NCBI GenBank assembly: GCA_022821965.1
Contig: JAJECN010000046.1
Coordinates: 1 to 64,000, forward strand
DNA: 64,000 nt
Reading direction: 5' to 3'
DNA from: Candidatus Poribacteria bacterium
GTDB lineage: Bacteria > Poribacteria > WGA-4E > WGA-3G
The position numbers were made by a program, and so were the translations under genes. Below, in pieces: positions 33,891 to 43,436 of this stretch (position 1 is the first letter of the stretch; each line of letters begins with the position of its first letter). Under the pieces are notes generated by a model. That model did not search any database. It saw only the letters and a list, made by a program, of their open reading frames with translations, and had not been told where the DNA came from.

Positions 33891-36361
33891 CTCTGCTGAT
33901 GGCTATCTTCTGCTTTGTGGTGTTTGTTGCATCGGCGAAGAGTAATCAAATCCCTATTGCGGTATCAGGCGAACCAAGGGCAACACTCCAAATTGGCGCG
34001 AATGCCTCGGAACAGGAAGAATTTGCAGCCACAGAAATTCAAACTTTTATCCAGAAATTCACAGGTGCCAAACTCGACATCCGTACCAATCGGCAAGAGA
34101 CAGAAACACAGACAGTGATTGTACTGGGCACCCCAAAATCGAATCCGACGATCGCCACATTACAGGCAAATGTAGAACTTACGTTAGCAGAAGGACTCGG
34201 AGATGACGGTTATCGCATCAAGACGGTAGAGGTCGGCACCGAAATCGTCATAGTTGTGACAGCACACACCGAAAGAGGGGTTATCTATGGTGCGTACGCT
34301 TTCATTGAGCAATGTATCACGGCGTTGACAGGCTTGACACCCGTGCATCCAGACATTCCGGTTGCTAAGGCGCAAGCCCTACTTGTCCCGTTCATAAACG
34401 AAACCTCAGCACCATTTTATCCGGTGCGCGCTGTCTTGGAGATCGAGGACCCGAATTGGCTCGCACGCCACCGTATCAATATGAGCGGCGGGGAAGGCGT
34501 TTGGACCGGCACAGGCATCGAAGACGGATTTGGAACAGCGTTTAAATATGTAGACACACCTGCTTTTGAAGCATTACAAGACGAACCGATAGGTCAGCGA
34601 AGAGAACGTATCGCAACACTCCAAAAACGGTTCAATGCACTTAAACGACGCGGCATCGATGCCTATCTGTTTATGTACGTGACCGGCGAACCGACAGAAG
34701 CACTCATCCAACAGCGTCCTGATGTCTTAGGACCAGCGGTGCTTTACGGTGCATCGCGGAATGAAGTCTCTTATCGCCCGTTTTGTTGGTCTAAACCAGC
34801 ATTTCACACACTCGCAAAAGAACTAACGCAGGCGATTCTGCGGACCTACCCGGCACTTTCAGGTCTTCATCTCCGCTCTTGGGGACATGAAACGCGGGCA
34901 TGTGATTGCCCCGACTGCGGCGACAGAACGGAACAAGGACAAGCAAAACTCTGGCAGGTCTATTTTACGATTATCAAAGCAGCGCGGGAGGTACGCCCGG
35001 ATTTCAAATTTTATATCTCCGGATATGATAGCAGCTGGCTCAAAGATGCTGCAGGTGTTTACGCTCGGCAGTTGCCGAAAGGGACTATTTTCTCGCGAAA
35101 GTGGGGCGCAGACGGCGAACCGGTTGCGGATGCAGGTGTGCCTATTCCACAGATCAGAGCACTTGGAGAAATCGGGCATAACTTTATCGTTCTCTCACAC
35201 GAAGTAGAGGAGGTCATGCCCCTCTGGATGCTGGAGAGCGATCTGTTCGTGCAAGGTGTTCGGCAACTCGCTAACAATCCAGAGGTAATCGGTCTCGGTG
35301 GATTCACCGTCCAAGGCGCGACACAAGGTTTAGGGTATCTCGATCGGCTTGTGAGTGCCCGCCTCAACTGGGATATTAAACTCGATCACCTTCAACTGCT
35401 CCGAAACGAATTAATAGCCCGATACGGTGCTGAAGCCGCGCCACACATTCTAAACGCCTTACGGGTAAACGGATGGAACATGGCGAGTTATTTCTCAGAT
35501 TATGCTGGTTCCTTAACCGTAGGTGGCACTTACGGCAGCGGCTCTGCGGGACTCGCAACGCGACTCTGGACGCTGATTGGACCGAGAGCCGTCGAGGATA
35601 CGTTAGCCATCCCTGAATTGGAGATAGCGAAACTCTCGGTAAACCGTTTCACCGCCCTTTTGGCACCACAACAACAAGCTGCAAACCAGATACGGGCAGC
35701 AAGCGAGATCGCAGAACCCTTCGATCAAGAGGCAACTGAGGATTTGCGGGACGCTGTTCACGTGATGGAATTGTGGGTGCCATTTTTTGAAAGTCGAGCT
35801 AAATTAGTTGAAGCGATAACACTCGGCTACGAGCCTGGTACCAATGAGGCAATCCGTGCGAAATTCACAAGCGCGATAGAGTTTTCAAAATCCATACAAC
35901 CGCATATAAAAGGGATTGAGGAGTTTATTCCACTCTTTGGATACTCACATCAGACGATTGAAGCCGAGTTGTTAAGTACCTTAAACGCAGAAGTCGCTTG
36001 GCTAACGAGTTTCGATTATCAGGTGCTTCAGAAGCACGATGGAGAATTTTCACCGGAGGAGACACCTTTCCGAATCTGGGATGTCCACAACTTTCCGAAT
36101 CCTTTGAAGCGAGAAACAATATTTACCTATCAGCTATCGTTAGATGCGGATGAAGTCTCTATCACAATTTACACAAAATCCGGACGGACGGTAAATGTCT
36201 TAAAAGAGGCTTCAGGAAAAGAAGGCTATAACGAGTTTATGTGGGATGCGCGAGATGCTGACGGTATACTGCTTCCTAATGATGTCTATTTTTACAAGAT
36301 ACGCGCTGTCGCCGGAGACCAAACAGCACAGACACTCGGACGCTTAGCAGTGTTAAGATAA
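33863..36361 (+). CDS. Secreted glycoside-hydrolase-like protein with FlgD-like C-terminal tail
   Basis: About 832 residues. A signal peptide (PIATLLMAIFCFVVFVASA) leads to a domain like the N-terminal region of alpha-glucuronidases and GH20 enzymes (ASEQEEFAATEIQTFIQKFT, GVIYGAYAFIEQ). A TIM-barrel-like middle follows (ALKRRGIDAYLFM, LHLRSWGHETRACDCPDCGD with three Cys). The C-terminus has NFPNPLKRETIF and a FlgD-like Ig domain ending in QTLGRLAVLR. Catalytic acids cannot be assigned with confidence. The start codon and first residues (MTDNRQP) are encoded by the right arm of the dispersed repeat. The frame is open upstream to 33686 through the repeat, but that would bury the signal peptide. 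Confidence 0.72.
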   Translation: MTDNRQPIATLLMAIFCFVVFVASAKSNQIPIAVSGEPRATLQIGANASEQEEFAATEIQTFIQKFTGAKLDIRTNRQETETQTVIVLGTPKSNPTIATLQANVELTLAEGLGDDGYRIKTVEVGTEIVIVVTAHTERGVIYGAYAFIEQCITALTGLTPVHPDIPVAKAQALLVPFINETSAPFYPVRAVLEIEDPNWLARHRINMSGGEGVWTGTGIEDGFGTAFKYVDTPAFEALQDEPIGQRRERIATLQKRFNALKRRGIDAYLFMYVTGEPTEALIQQRPDVLGPAVLYGASRNEVSYRPFCWSKPAFHTLAKELTQAILRTYPALSGLHLRSWGHETRACDCPDCGDRTEQGQAKLWQVYFTIIKAAREVRPDFKFYISGYDSSWLKDAAGVYARQLPKGTIFSRKWGADGEPVADAGVPIPQIRALGEIGHNFIVLSHEVEEVMPLWMLESDLFVQGVRQLANNPEVIGLGGFTVQGATQGLGYLDRLVSARLNWDIKLDHLQLLRNELIARYGAEAAPHILNALRVNGWNMASYFSDYAGSLTVGGTYGSGSAGLATRLWTLIGPRAVEDTLAIPELEIAKLSVNRFTALLAPQQQAANQIRAASEIAEPFDQEATEDLRDAVHVMELWVPFFESRAKLVEAITLGYEPGTNEAIRAKFTSAIEFSKSIQPHIKGIEEFIPLFGYSHQTIEAELLSTLNAEVAWLTSFDYQVLQKHDGEFSPEETPFRIWDVHNFPNPLKRETIFTYQLSLDADEVSITIYTKSGRTVNVLKEASGKEGYNEFMWDARDADGILLPNDVYFYKIRAVAGDQTAQTLGRLAVLR

Positions 36362-36414
36362 TAAGCATTAAATTAAACATACAATTCATTTCTCAAAGAC
36401 AGAGAGGACAAATA

Positions 36415-36654
36415 ATGGAACACCAAGTCACACTTAATATTCCCGATGCCGTGTATCAACGCGCTCATCAGATTGCAAAAAAGCAAGGGGTCCAGTTAGA
36501 AAACGTTCTTATTGATGTACTGAACGCGCACTGGTCTTCTACTGACGGGCCGCTCACGGATGAAGAAAAACTTGCATCCATCACATCGAGTATAGAATCA
36601 ACAGATTGGTGGGATGCCGAAGGTGATAAGGAGTGGGATGAATGGACACCTTGA
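36415..36654 (+). CDS. Putative antitoxin of a MazF-type pair
   Basis: A 79-residue protein. The N-terminus has a ribbon-helix-helix-like pattern (QVTLNIPDAVYQRAHQIAKKQ), suitable for binding its own promoter. The C-terminus is acidic and tryptophan-rich (STDWWDAEGDKEWDEW), like the toxin-wrapping tails of MazE-type antitoxins. It overlaps the toxin gene by 13 bases. Start ATG 36415 follows AGAGAGGACAAATA. Function is judged mainly from position and size. Confidence 0.78.
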   Translation: MEHQVTLNIPDAVYQRAHQIAKKQGVQLENVLIDVLNAHWSSTDGPLTDEEKLASITSSIESTDWWDAEGDKEWDEWTP

Positions 36655-36977
36655 AATCTGGAGATGTGATCATCGCTGATTTTCCAGGCATCACGCGTGT
36701 TAAAAGACGACCAGCAGTGGTTATTTCAACCGTGGATTACCATACTGCCCTTAGAGATGTGATTCTTGGAGCAGTAACAACTAATTTAGCCATTGCGACC
36801 ACTCCAACAGATCACTTGATCGCTAACTGGACAGAAGCTGGCTTACGTCGACCAAGCGCATTTAGAACTTTTCTCGTGACACTTCCACAGAGCGAAGTAC
36901 TGGCAGTCATTGGGCAGTTATCATCTTCAGACTGGGAAATGGTAAAACAATGTATCCGCATAGCGATTGTTGTGTAA
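36642..36977 (+). CDS. MazF/PemK-family mRNA interferase toxin
   Basis: A 111-residue toxin of the MazF/PemK/CcdB fold, which cuts mRNA. It shows the family opening SGDVIIADFPG, KRRPAVVIST, then a conserved Leu/Thr core (LGAVTTNLA), and a C-terminal VIGQLSSSDWEMVKQCI (family: G-x-L-x-x-x-x-x-x-x-V-x-x-A). The ATG lies 13 bases inside the antitoxin gene, so translation is coupled. Confidence 0.88.
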   Translation: MDTLKSGDVIIADFPGITRVKRRPAVVISTVDYHTALRDVILGAVTTNLAIATTPTDHLIANWTEAGLRRPSAFRTFLVTLPQSEVLAVIGQLSSSDWEMVKQCIRIAIVV

Positions 36978-37061
36978 ATGCTCAAGGATTCAATACTTTG
37001 TTAATAGCACACTCTTAAAGCCTTTGGTACGAGAACACATCAAGTGCAAAGGAGGTTAACG

Positions 37062-38156
37062 ATGCTTCGTATATGTATATGTCTGACGCTTTTGCTTTCA
37101 GTGATAGGTTGTAAATCGCAAACTTTGCAGGAACATCTTTTAGAACCACCACCGCCTCTCATCAATTTCGCACTGAGCCAAAATGGTGCAACCGCTGAAG
37201 CATCACAGTCTGTGCCAAACCATCGCGCAGCGGAAATAATTGATGGCGACACCAATTCCGAGACGTGGGATGAAGGCAGTGGATGGGGAAGTAGTTTAGA
37301 ACATTTACGCACCTCGGATCTGAACAAACGTCCTTATGTTTCCGTGACGCTCCCCAAACCGGTTGACATCCGCAAAATTGTTATGTGGACAATCGATTCT
37401 GAAAAATACCCCGCACCGCAATTCGGATTGAAAGACTATCGGATTGAGTATTGGCACGGCACCGGTTGGGGGCTTATTCCATCTGAGAACACAAAAGATA
37501 AGCAGTACACAGCACGAGATAACATCAAAGGTAAACGGATTCACGAAATCCGTCAACGCCTCATTGCGAGCAAAGTCCGGCTCGTCCCGGTTTCCTCAAA
37601 TGATACAGTGCGTAACTACCAACACATGGCGGGTAAGCGACCCGTATACGAAGTGGAAGGCATTGCACGGGTTATGGAATTAGAGGTGTGGGGTTACGCC
37701 GCACCGGAGGTACACACGCTCAAGCAGATTGCGCAAGGTATACCACCAGAATCAGTAGGGCATCCTGTATCAACCGAGACACAAAATAACCAAGAAGAAC
37801 CAACAATCAAAGAGACAATTCAAGGCGTTCTAAATCAATATGAACTCGGATACGATATGGCGGATCTGGCGAAGGTTATGTCCTGTTTTTCAGAGACATA
37901 TTTATCCAACGGACGGACCTATCAAGATGTTAAGATGAAGGCAGCGCAATTTTTTGAGGCACATCATCAGATTGACATGACGCTGACCGACATCAACATC
38001 CACCCCAACATAGTTGACGACACAGCGATTGTGACGGGCGGGTATACACTGCAATACGCCCCGAAAGCGAATGGACAGGTTGAACAAACATCTGGCAAAT
38101 TGACGCTCGTTTTCGCCAATGAAGCGGAGACGTGGCGGATCATCCGAGCGGAATAA
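37062..38156 (+). CDS. Lipoprotein with discoidin-like and SnoaL/NTF2-like domains
   Basis: A 364-residue protein with a lipoprotein signal MLRICICLTLLLSVIGC (lipobox VIGC, Cys17). Residues about 45-215 look like a galactose-binding/discoidin (F5/8 C) fold: NHRAAEIIDGDTNSETWDEG, then VTLPKPVDIRKIVMW and RIEYWHGTGWGLI. The last 120 residues resemble a SnoaL/DUF4440 NTF2-like domain (QGVLNQYELGYDMADLAKVM). It probably binds sugars at the periplasmic membrane face. The start ATG 37062 has a very strong AAAGGAGGTTAACG; the frame is open 18 bases upstream. It precedes two PhyH genes. Confidence 0.78.
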   Translation: MLRICICLTLLLSVIGCKSQTLQEHLLEPPPPLINFALSQNGATAEASQSVPNHRAAEIIDGDTNSETWDEGSGWGSSLEHLRTSDLNKRPYVSVTLPKPVDIRKIVMWTIDSEKYPAPQFGLKDYRIEYWHGTGWGLIPSENTKDKQYTARDNIKGKRIHEIRQRLIASKVRLVPVSSNDTVRNYQHMAGKRPVYEVEGIARVMELEVWGYAAPEVHTLKQIAQGIPPESVGHPVSTETQNNQEEPTIKETIQGVLNQYELGYDMADLAKVMSCFSETYLSNGRTYQDVKMKAAQFFEAHHQIDMTLTDINIHPNIVDDTAIVTGGYTLQYAPKANGQVEQTSGKLTLVFANEAETWRIIRAE

Positions 38157-38193
38157 TTAGAGGATCTAAACAACTCCCATAAAGGATCTGAAA

Positions 38194-39018
38194 ATGGAAC
38201 AAGGGCAGCCTAATCTTTGGGCGAAATCTTATATCAACGATGGATATTTAATGCTTCCAGACCTCATTACATCGGAAGAATGTGATACCCTGAAAGCAGA
38301 GATGCTGAAAATCTTTCGTGGGGATTATCCGTGTGAGGCGATCCCACCGATGCCGGAAACGACAAGCGAGACAGAAGTATTAGATAGAATCATGTGTGTC
38401 GGCGAACCGCACGTCTTTAGTCCGTTGGTTCGGCGTTACGTTGAACATCCAAAAATCTGTGAAGTCCTCCGAACGATTGTCGGGGCACATATCCCATTTT
38501 GGGACGGCGGTGTGAAGTGTATGCAGACGATGATGTTGGGTAAAGTACCCGGACATACCGGTAACCCGTGGCACCAAGACGAACATCCGATTCCGACACG
38601 GGACAGGTCGCTCATCGGCGTTTGGATCACGTTAGATGATGCCACAATTGAGAACGGTTGTCTCTGGGTTCTACCGAATAGCCATCGCTCCGGTGTAATC
38701 TACGACCGCTTTCCACACAACAAACGTCACGAATTCGACAGCTGCCACGAAGCCTCTGGTTTTGATGATACCGAGGAGATTCCGATTGAGATGTCAGCTG
38801 GCAGCGTCCTCTTTTTCAACGGCTACCTCTTACACCGCTCGAAAAAGAACCGAAGCGATACATTTCGGCGTATCCTCGTGAGTCACTACTGTTCAACAGC
38901 ATCATGGTTGGGTTGGAAAGGGCAGCGAAATTATCGTGGTATTATCACCGTCGCAGGCGAAGACCCATACATCGACGAAGGGCATGTCACACCAAACGTC
39001 TGGGCGCGATGGGAGTAG
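38194..39018 (+). CDS. Phytanoyl-CoA dioxygenase (PhyH) family protein, copy 3
   Basis: A 274-residue Fe(II)/2-oxoglutarate oxygenase. Iron ligands are H127 and D129 (NPWHQDEHP) and H214 (GYLLHRSKKNRS), with the downstream Arg that binds 2-oxoglutarate. ENGCLWVLPNSHRSG is the typical central strand. It is more like copy 5 (58046) than the copies 1/2 pair. It starts 38 bases after the lipoprotein gene and may share its transcript. Substrate unknown. Confidence 0.9.
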   Translation: MEQGQPNLWAKSYINDGYLMLPDLITSEECDTLKAEMLKIFRGDYPCEAIPPMPETTSETEVLDRIMCVGEPHVFSPLVRRYVEHPKICEVLRTIVGAHIPFWDGGVKCMQTMMLGKVPGHTGNPWHQDEHPIPTRDRSLIGVWITLDDATIENGCLWVLPNSHRSGVIYDRFPHNKRHEFDSCHEASGFDDTEEIPIEMSAGSVLFFNGYLLHRSKKNRSDTFRRILVSHYCSTASWLGWKGQRNYRGIITVAGEDPYIDEGHVTPNVWARWE

Positions 39019-39035
39019 TATAAACAACTTGTAGC

Positions 39036-39300
39036 GGAAACGCACTCAACCGAACCGCGAGCAAGGATTCTTTCCTGATTTTAGAGAACCTGTAGTCCGT
39101 AATGAAATAGAGAACAGATATACGGAAACGGACTGCTTAACCTAAACACATCTGACCAAACCGCAAGAAGGATTCTTGTCTTCTTTGTAGAGAGTTTGTA
39201 GTCCGTAATGAAATGGAGGAGTTTTTGCTTGGGCGTTTCTTCAGATATACGGAAACGGACTGTTTAACCCAAACGCATCTGACCGAACCACAAGGAAATT
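39036..39300. repeat. Decayed tandem repeat between two PhyH genes
   Basis: Three units begin GGAAACG(C/G)ACT at about 39036, 39124 and 39251. They share CATCTGACC(A/G)AACC(G/A)CAAG, AAGGATTCTT and GTAGTCCGTAATGAAAT. Unit lengths are about 88, 127 and 50 bases (the last is cut off by the ribosome binding site of the next gene). No reading frame is plausible. Confidence 0.65.
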
Positions 39301-39306
39301 TAAAAA

Positions 39307-40122
39307 ATGAAACTGACAGAACATCAAGTCAATTTTTTCAATACGTTTGGCTATCTCGCAATACCGGGTATGTTCTCGCCGAGCGAGATAGAATGGATTA
39401 TCGAGGAATTTGAGATATCGATTCAGGAATTTGGCGGTGGTAAAGACCATGATGGCACAAGCCGCACAATGTTCGGGGGGCCAATTGAGCATCGCCCTCG
39501 ACTCTGTACCCTGCTCGATGATGAACGAGTTAAAGGACTCATCGGTGGCGTACTCGGTGAAGATTTCAACTACGCCGGTGGCGACGGGAACTATTATAGC
39601 GGAGATACGGGTTGGCATCCCGATGGCGGTTGGGGACGGCTCTTCGCCTGTAAGGTGACGTTTTACCTCGACCGGTTGACGAAAGACACGGGATGTCTAC
39701 GCGTCATTCCGGGCAGCCAAAACCCTGCACACTTTGTCAGAGCAGGGAAGATTGATCCGAACCAATCAGAATCACTGTACGGTATCCCGGCGCGCGACTT
39801 TCCAACCAGTATTGCCTTGGAAAACACGCCCGGTGATGTGGTGATTTTCAATCACGATACTTACCACGCAGCGTTTGGCGGCGGGACCCGGCGACGGATG
39901 TTCACGATGAATTGTACACAACATTGCACAACTGAACCGGATTTAGAGACACTGCATCAATACTTGAGCGTCCATTCACCCGGTGGATATAAACTTGAGA
40001 CAGGTGCGGGCATGTACTTCCCCACAATGGTTGATACGGCGGACGAGAAACGGCAAACTCATCTCCAGCAATGTAGTGACATTCACGATGAAATGTTCCC
40101 ACAATACGCTCGGCGTTCTTAG
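39307..40122 (+). CDS. Phytanoyl-CoA dioxygenase (PhyH) family protein, copy 4
   Basis: A 271-residue Fe(II)/2-oxoglutarate oxygenase. Iron ligands are H104 and D106 (GWHPDGGWG) and H187 (DTYHAAFGGG). DTGCLRVIPGSQ is the central strand. It differs from the other four by a glycine-rich segment before the ligands (GGDGNYYSGDTG). ATG 39307 follows CAAGGAAATTT. It is separated from copy 3 by the decayed tandem repeat. Confidence 0.88.
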   Translation: MKLTEHQVNFFNTFGYLAIPGMFSPSEIEWIIEEFEISIQEFGGGKDHDGTSRTMFGGPIEHRPRLCTLLDDERVKGLIGGVLGEDFNYAGGDGNYYSGDTGWHPDGGWGRLFACKVTFYLDRLTKDTGCLRVIPGSQNPAHFVRAGKIDPNQSESLYGIPARDFPTSIALENTPGDVVIFNHDTYHAAFGGGTRRRMFTMNCTQHCTTEPDLETLHQYLSVHSPGGYKLETGAGMYFPTMVDTADEKRQTHLQQCSDIHDEMFPQYARRS

Positions 40123-40137
40123 GATACAGCATTTCGG

Positions 40138-40166
40138 TTGCAATCCCCACTGTTTTGTGGTATCCT
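40138..40166 (+). promoter_or_regulatory. Sigma-70-type promoter of the sppA-like operon
   Basis: TTGCAA (40138-40143), 17 bases, TATCCT (40161-40166). A second AT-rich block TATAGT follows at once. It lies 59 bases before ATG 40225. Confidence 0.45.
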
Positions 40167-40224
40167 ATAGTATAGGTTTATACTGCGAGTAGGCACTCTT
40201 CGAGCTTGCGAATTCATATTTTAA

Positions 40225-42696
40225 ATGGAAATCATATTTATGGTTCCACCTTCATTTAACAAGCACTTAGGGCATATCAGCAAAAACATTATCTCGGCGG
40301 CATTCATCTATGGGATGAGCACGCTTTGTGCTATTGCTATGCCACCAAAGGCACGCACCCACTTGCCTTCAAGCTCCATTGCCATGAGCGATGATGCCTT
40401 AGCCACCTTCTTTAACCCGTCCGGACTCGGTGCAGGGCGCGGCTTAAACCTATACTACCTCCGAACATATCAGAGTGATTGGGCAGGCGATGATGCTTTC
40501 TTCCTCGCTGTTCCCGGCGCAGGCTTTGGCATGGAATTCGTTACTGCTGATGCAGATACCGACTTCACACGCTATACACTTTCCGGCGGATACCATTTGG
40601 GAAGCTCACTCTACTGGGGCACGAGTTACAGTTGGATGAATTCTGACAATAAAGGCTACGACAGATTCCGTTCACTCGCTATGGGCTTGATGTACCGGAG
40701 GCGATACATCTCAATTGGCGCAACAGCGCACGATCTCAACCGCCCCAAATTGCTCGGTGAGAGACTCGGCAGAAGTTACGCTGTAGGATTGGCACTTCGT
40801 CCCGGAACATGGCGAACAACACTCTCCATTGACCTACAGAAAACCCAAGGCATTGAAGGCATAGAACTCCACTACGGGTTAGAGGTTCGTCCTATTCGCG
40901 AAGTTATACTCCGTGGGAGCATAAACAGTGATCGGAGTTTCGATGTCCGCTTCGGTATTAACATTGGGAACTGGGGATTCGGCACAGGCAACACCTTCGA
41001 CAGAAATCGAGAAGCGCAGTTCGGTGTCGGCTATTTTCACTTTTCCAACGCGCTTAAAACCAAGCCAGTGCCTCGCCGCCGCATATTCCTTGACCTGTCG
41101 ATGTCCTACCTTAAACAGGTACTTCCGATCGCGAAATGGGATGATGATGTCGCTGGCATTCTCATCCGTATCAACGGGAGTAATTACGGTATGGCGCAAC
41201 TCCAAGAGATGTCAGATGCCATTTTGGACTTCAGAGAATCGGGACGCGTTGTTCTCTGTTATCTCTCCAACTGTTCCACCGGCGACTACATCGTCGCAGC
41301 TACATGCGATGGCATCCTAATCCATCCGTCCGCTGAAGTCCGGTTAATCGGTTTACGCACAGAACGTTCCTTCTACAAAGGCGCATTAGACATGCTCGGT
41401 ATTCGGGCGGACCTTGAACACACCGGCAAGTATAAATCCGCATCAGAGGCATTCACACGGAAGGAGATGTCCGAAGCACACCGCGAGATCCAGAACATTA
41501 TTCTCGACGACCTTTACGAACAACTCGTAGATGCGATCGCAGACGGAAGGGGATGGACACACGAAAACGTCAAGAAACGCATTAACGACGGACCTTACAC
41601 CGCACGTCAAGCCTTCACCACTGAACTCGTTGACCGGATGGTCTATGAAGATGAGTTGTTAGAGGTCGTAGCCGAACTCACCGATCCCAGAACCGATTTG
41701 GTGTCGCTCAACGAATACGCAAAAAACGAACTCTATGCGCAAGATTGGAAAGTCCCACAACCGAAGGTCGCTATCATTGAAGCGAAAGGATTGATGCTAA
41801 CTGGCGATAGTTTTGTGGATCCGTTCCTTGGGACAGAAGTGATGGGAGCGGATACAATCTCAGATGCCGTCAGGAAGGTAAAAGACGACAACTCTATCAA
41901 AGCAGTTGTTCTGCGGATTGACAGCGGTGGTGGACTCGTCGCCGCCGCCGACATTATATGGCGAGAATTGGTACGACTTAGAGAGGTTAAACCGCTCGTC
42001 GTGTCAATGGGGGATGTTGCAGCATCAGGTGGTTACTATATCGCAGCCCCTGCAGACACAATCGTTGCTGAACCGGGAACGATTACGGGTTCTATCGGCG
42101 TTGTTGGTGGTAAGTACAGTTTCAAGGGACTCTATGAAAAATTCGGCATCCATAAAGAGATCCTCAAACGCGGTGAACACGCCGATTTTTATACAGACTA
42201 CGGAGACTATCCACCTGCCGAACAAGCAATCGTCCGGAAACAGATTAAAGAGATTTACGACGATTTCGTCGAAAAAGTGGCACTTGGGCGAACCGATTTG
42301 ACAGTGGAAGACGTAGACAGACTTGGACAGGGACGCATCTGGTCAGGTAGACAAGCAAAAGAAAACGGACTTGTAGACGAGTTAGGCGGTTTCAGCCTCG
42401 CGCTTGCCATCGCACGAGAACGCGCAGGATTGGAAAAAAAGCCAATTGAGATCGTCGAATTTCCTAAAAAGACATGGTTATCACAAATCTTCAACAATAT
42501 CAGGCTTCCACTCACACCGCTACTTCGCGGTAGGTCTGAAAACAAAAGCAGGGAAAACGAGCGTGTGGGAACGGAATCTCGCTTACAGTTCATCGCACGG
42601 TATAGTGGCTTGAGCACCACTGCAAGACTCCTAAACACAATCAGAAAACATAGGCTCTTTCTTCTCATGCCTTATCATATAAGTGTAGGGAATTAA
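40225..42696 (+). CDS. sppA: SppA-type signal peptide peptidase fused to an N-terminal beta-barrel-like domain
   Basis: An 823-residue protein. After a hydrophobic N-terminus (about 21-39), residues 50-275 look like a PorV/FadL-type outer-membrane barrel: SDDALATFFNPSGLGAGRGL, then alternating hydrophobic strands with many Tyr, Gly and Arg. Residues 290-750 are a tandem S49 (67K-type) SppA: HTGKYKSASEAF with the catalytic Lys (K404 by comparison with E. coli K209) and GDVAASGGYYIA with Ser601. GSIGVVGGKYSFKGLYEKFG is also typical. SppA degrades leftover signal peptides in the inner membrane; a barrel partner is unusual. It may head an operon with pcm (46-base gap), the PorV-like gene and the Fn3 protein. 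Confidence 0.85.
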   Translation: MEIIFMVPPSFNKHLGHISKNIISAAFIYGMSTLCAIAMPPKARTHLPSSSIAMSDDALATFFNPSGLGAGRGLNLYYLRTYQSDWAGDDAFFLAVPGAGFGMEFVTADADTDFTRYTLSGGYHLGSSLYWGTSYSWMNSDNKGYDRFRSLAMGLMYRRRYISIGATAHDLNRPKLLGERLGRSYAVGLALRPGTWRTTLSIDLQKTQGIEGIELHYGLEVRPIREVILRGSINSDRSFDVRFGINIGNWGFGTGNTFDRNREAQFGVGYFHFSNALKTKPVPRRRIFLDLSMSYLKQVLPIAKWDDDVAGILIRINGSNYGMAQLQEMSDAILDFRESGRVVLCYLSNCSTGDYIVAATCDGILIHPSAEVRLIGLRTERSFYKGALDMLGIRADLEHTGKYKSASEAFTRKEMSEAHREIQNIILDDLYEQLVDAIADGRGWTHENVKKRINDGPYTARQAFTTELVDRMVYEDELLEVVAELTDPRTDLVSLNEYAKNELYAQDWKVPQPKVAIIEAKGLMLTGDSFVDPFLGTEVMGADTISDAVRKVKDDNSIKAVVLRIDSGGGLVAAADIIWRELVRLREVKPLVVSMGDVAASGGYYIAAPADTIVAEPGTITGSIGVVGGKYSFKGLYEKFGIHKEILKRGEHADFYTDYGDYPPAEQAIVRKQIKEIYDDFVEKVALGRTDLTVEDVDRLGQGRIWSGRQAKENGLVDELGGFSLALAIARERAGLEKKPIEIVEFPKKTWLSQIFNNIRLPLTPLLRGRSENKSRENERVGTESRLQFIARYSGLSTTARLLNTIRKHRLFLLMPYHISVGN

Positions 42697-42742
42697 CAAT
42701 ACAGTAAAGTCGCGAAAATTGATGCCTCGGAGTTGAGTTAAA

Positions 42743-43405
42743 ATGCTATTCGCCAAGAACTACGTAACACTGCGTCGTAAAATGGTGCAAAACCAAATCA
42801 AAGCGCGTGGCATTGACAACCCTGATGTGCTCGCTGTTATGCGAAAGGTAGAGCGACATCTATTCGTAAAACCCGAACACCTCAATGTGGCGTATCAGGA
42901 TGGCGCACTACCGATCGATTGCGACCAAACAATCTCGCAACCGTATATCGTTGCACTGATGACAGACCTGCTGGAACTCACCCCAACTTCAAAAGTTCTT
43001 GAGATTGGAACAGGCTGCGGTTATCAAACAGCGATATTAGCAGAACTTGCGCGGGATGTCTATTCTATTGAGATCATATCGGGGCTTGCCAAAAGCGCGA
43101 AAGCACGGTTGGAGGCACTCAATTATCAAAACATTCATTTCAAGAAAGGGAACGGATATTACGGTTGGCAAGAACACGCGCCTTATGATGCCATGCTTGT
43201 CGCTGCCGCACCTGTGGACATCCCTGAACGGCTCATTCAGCAACTGGAACCGGGTGGCAGGATGGTGATTCCCGTCGGTGGTTCTGACCAAAACCTCCTT
43301 TTAATTCGGAAAGGACTTCAAACTGATGAGAATTCAGCACCATCTCTCGAAACTACCGAGATTATCCCAGTTCGTTTTGTTCCAATGACAGGTGAACTAA
43401 ATTGA
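42743..43405 (+). CDS. pcm: Protein-L-isoaspartate O-methyltransferase
   Basis: A 220-residue SAM-dependent repair enzyme that methylates L-isoaspartyl residues of aged proteins. It shows VLEIGTGCGYQTAILAELA (SAM motif I), PIDCDQTISQPYIVALM (family block before motif I), YSIEI and LEPGGRMVIPVG. Length is standard. It is placed 46 bases after the SppA fusion and 31 bases before the PorV-like gene, suggesting an envelope-stress operon (inference). Confidence 0.95.
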   Translation: MLFAKNYVTLRRKMVQNQIKARGIDNPDVLAVMRKVERHLFVKPEHLNVAYQDGALPIDCDQTISQPYIVALMTDLLELTPTSKVLEIGTGCGYQTAILAELARDVYSIEIISGLAKSAKARLEALNYQNIHFKKGNGYYGWQEHAPYDAMLVAAAPVDIPERLIQQLEPGGRMVIPVGGSDQNLLLIRKGLQTDENSAPSLETTEIIPVRFVPMTGELN

Positions 43406-43436
43406 ATCCGTTTATCAGAATGAAGGAATAATAGAT

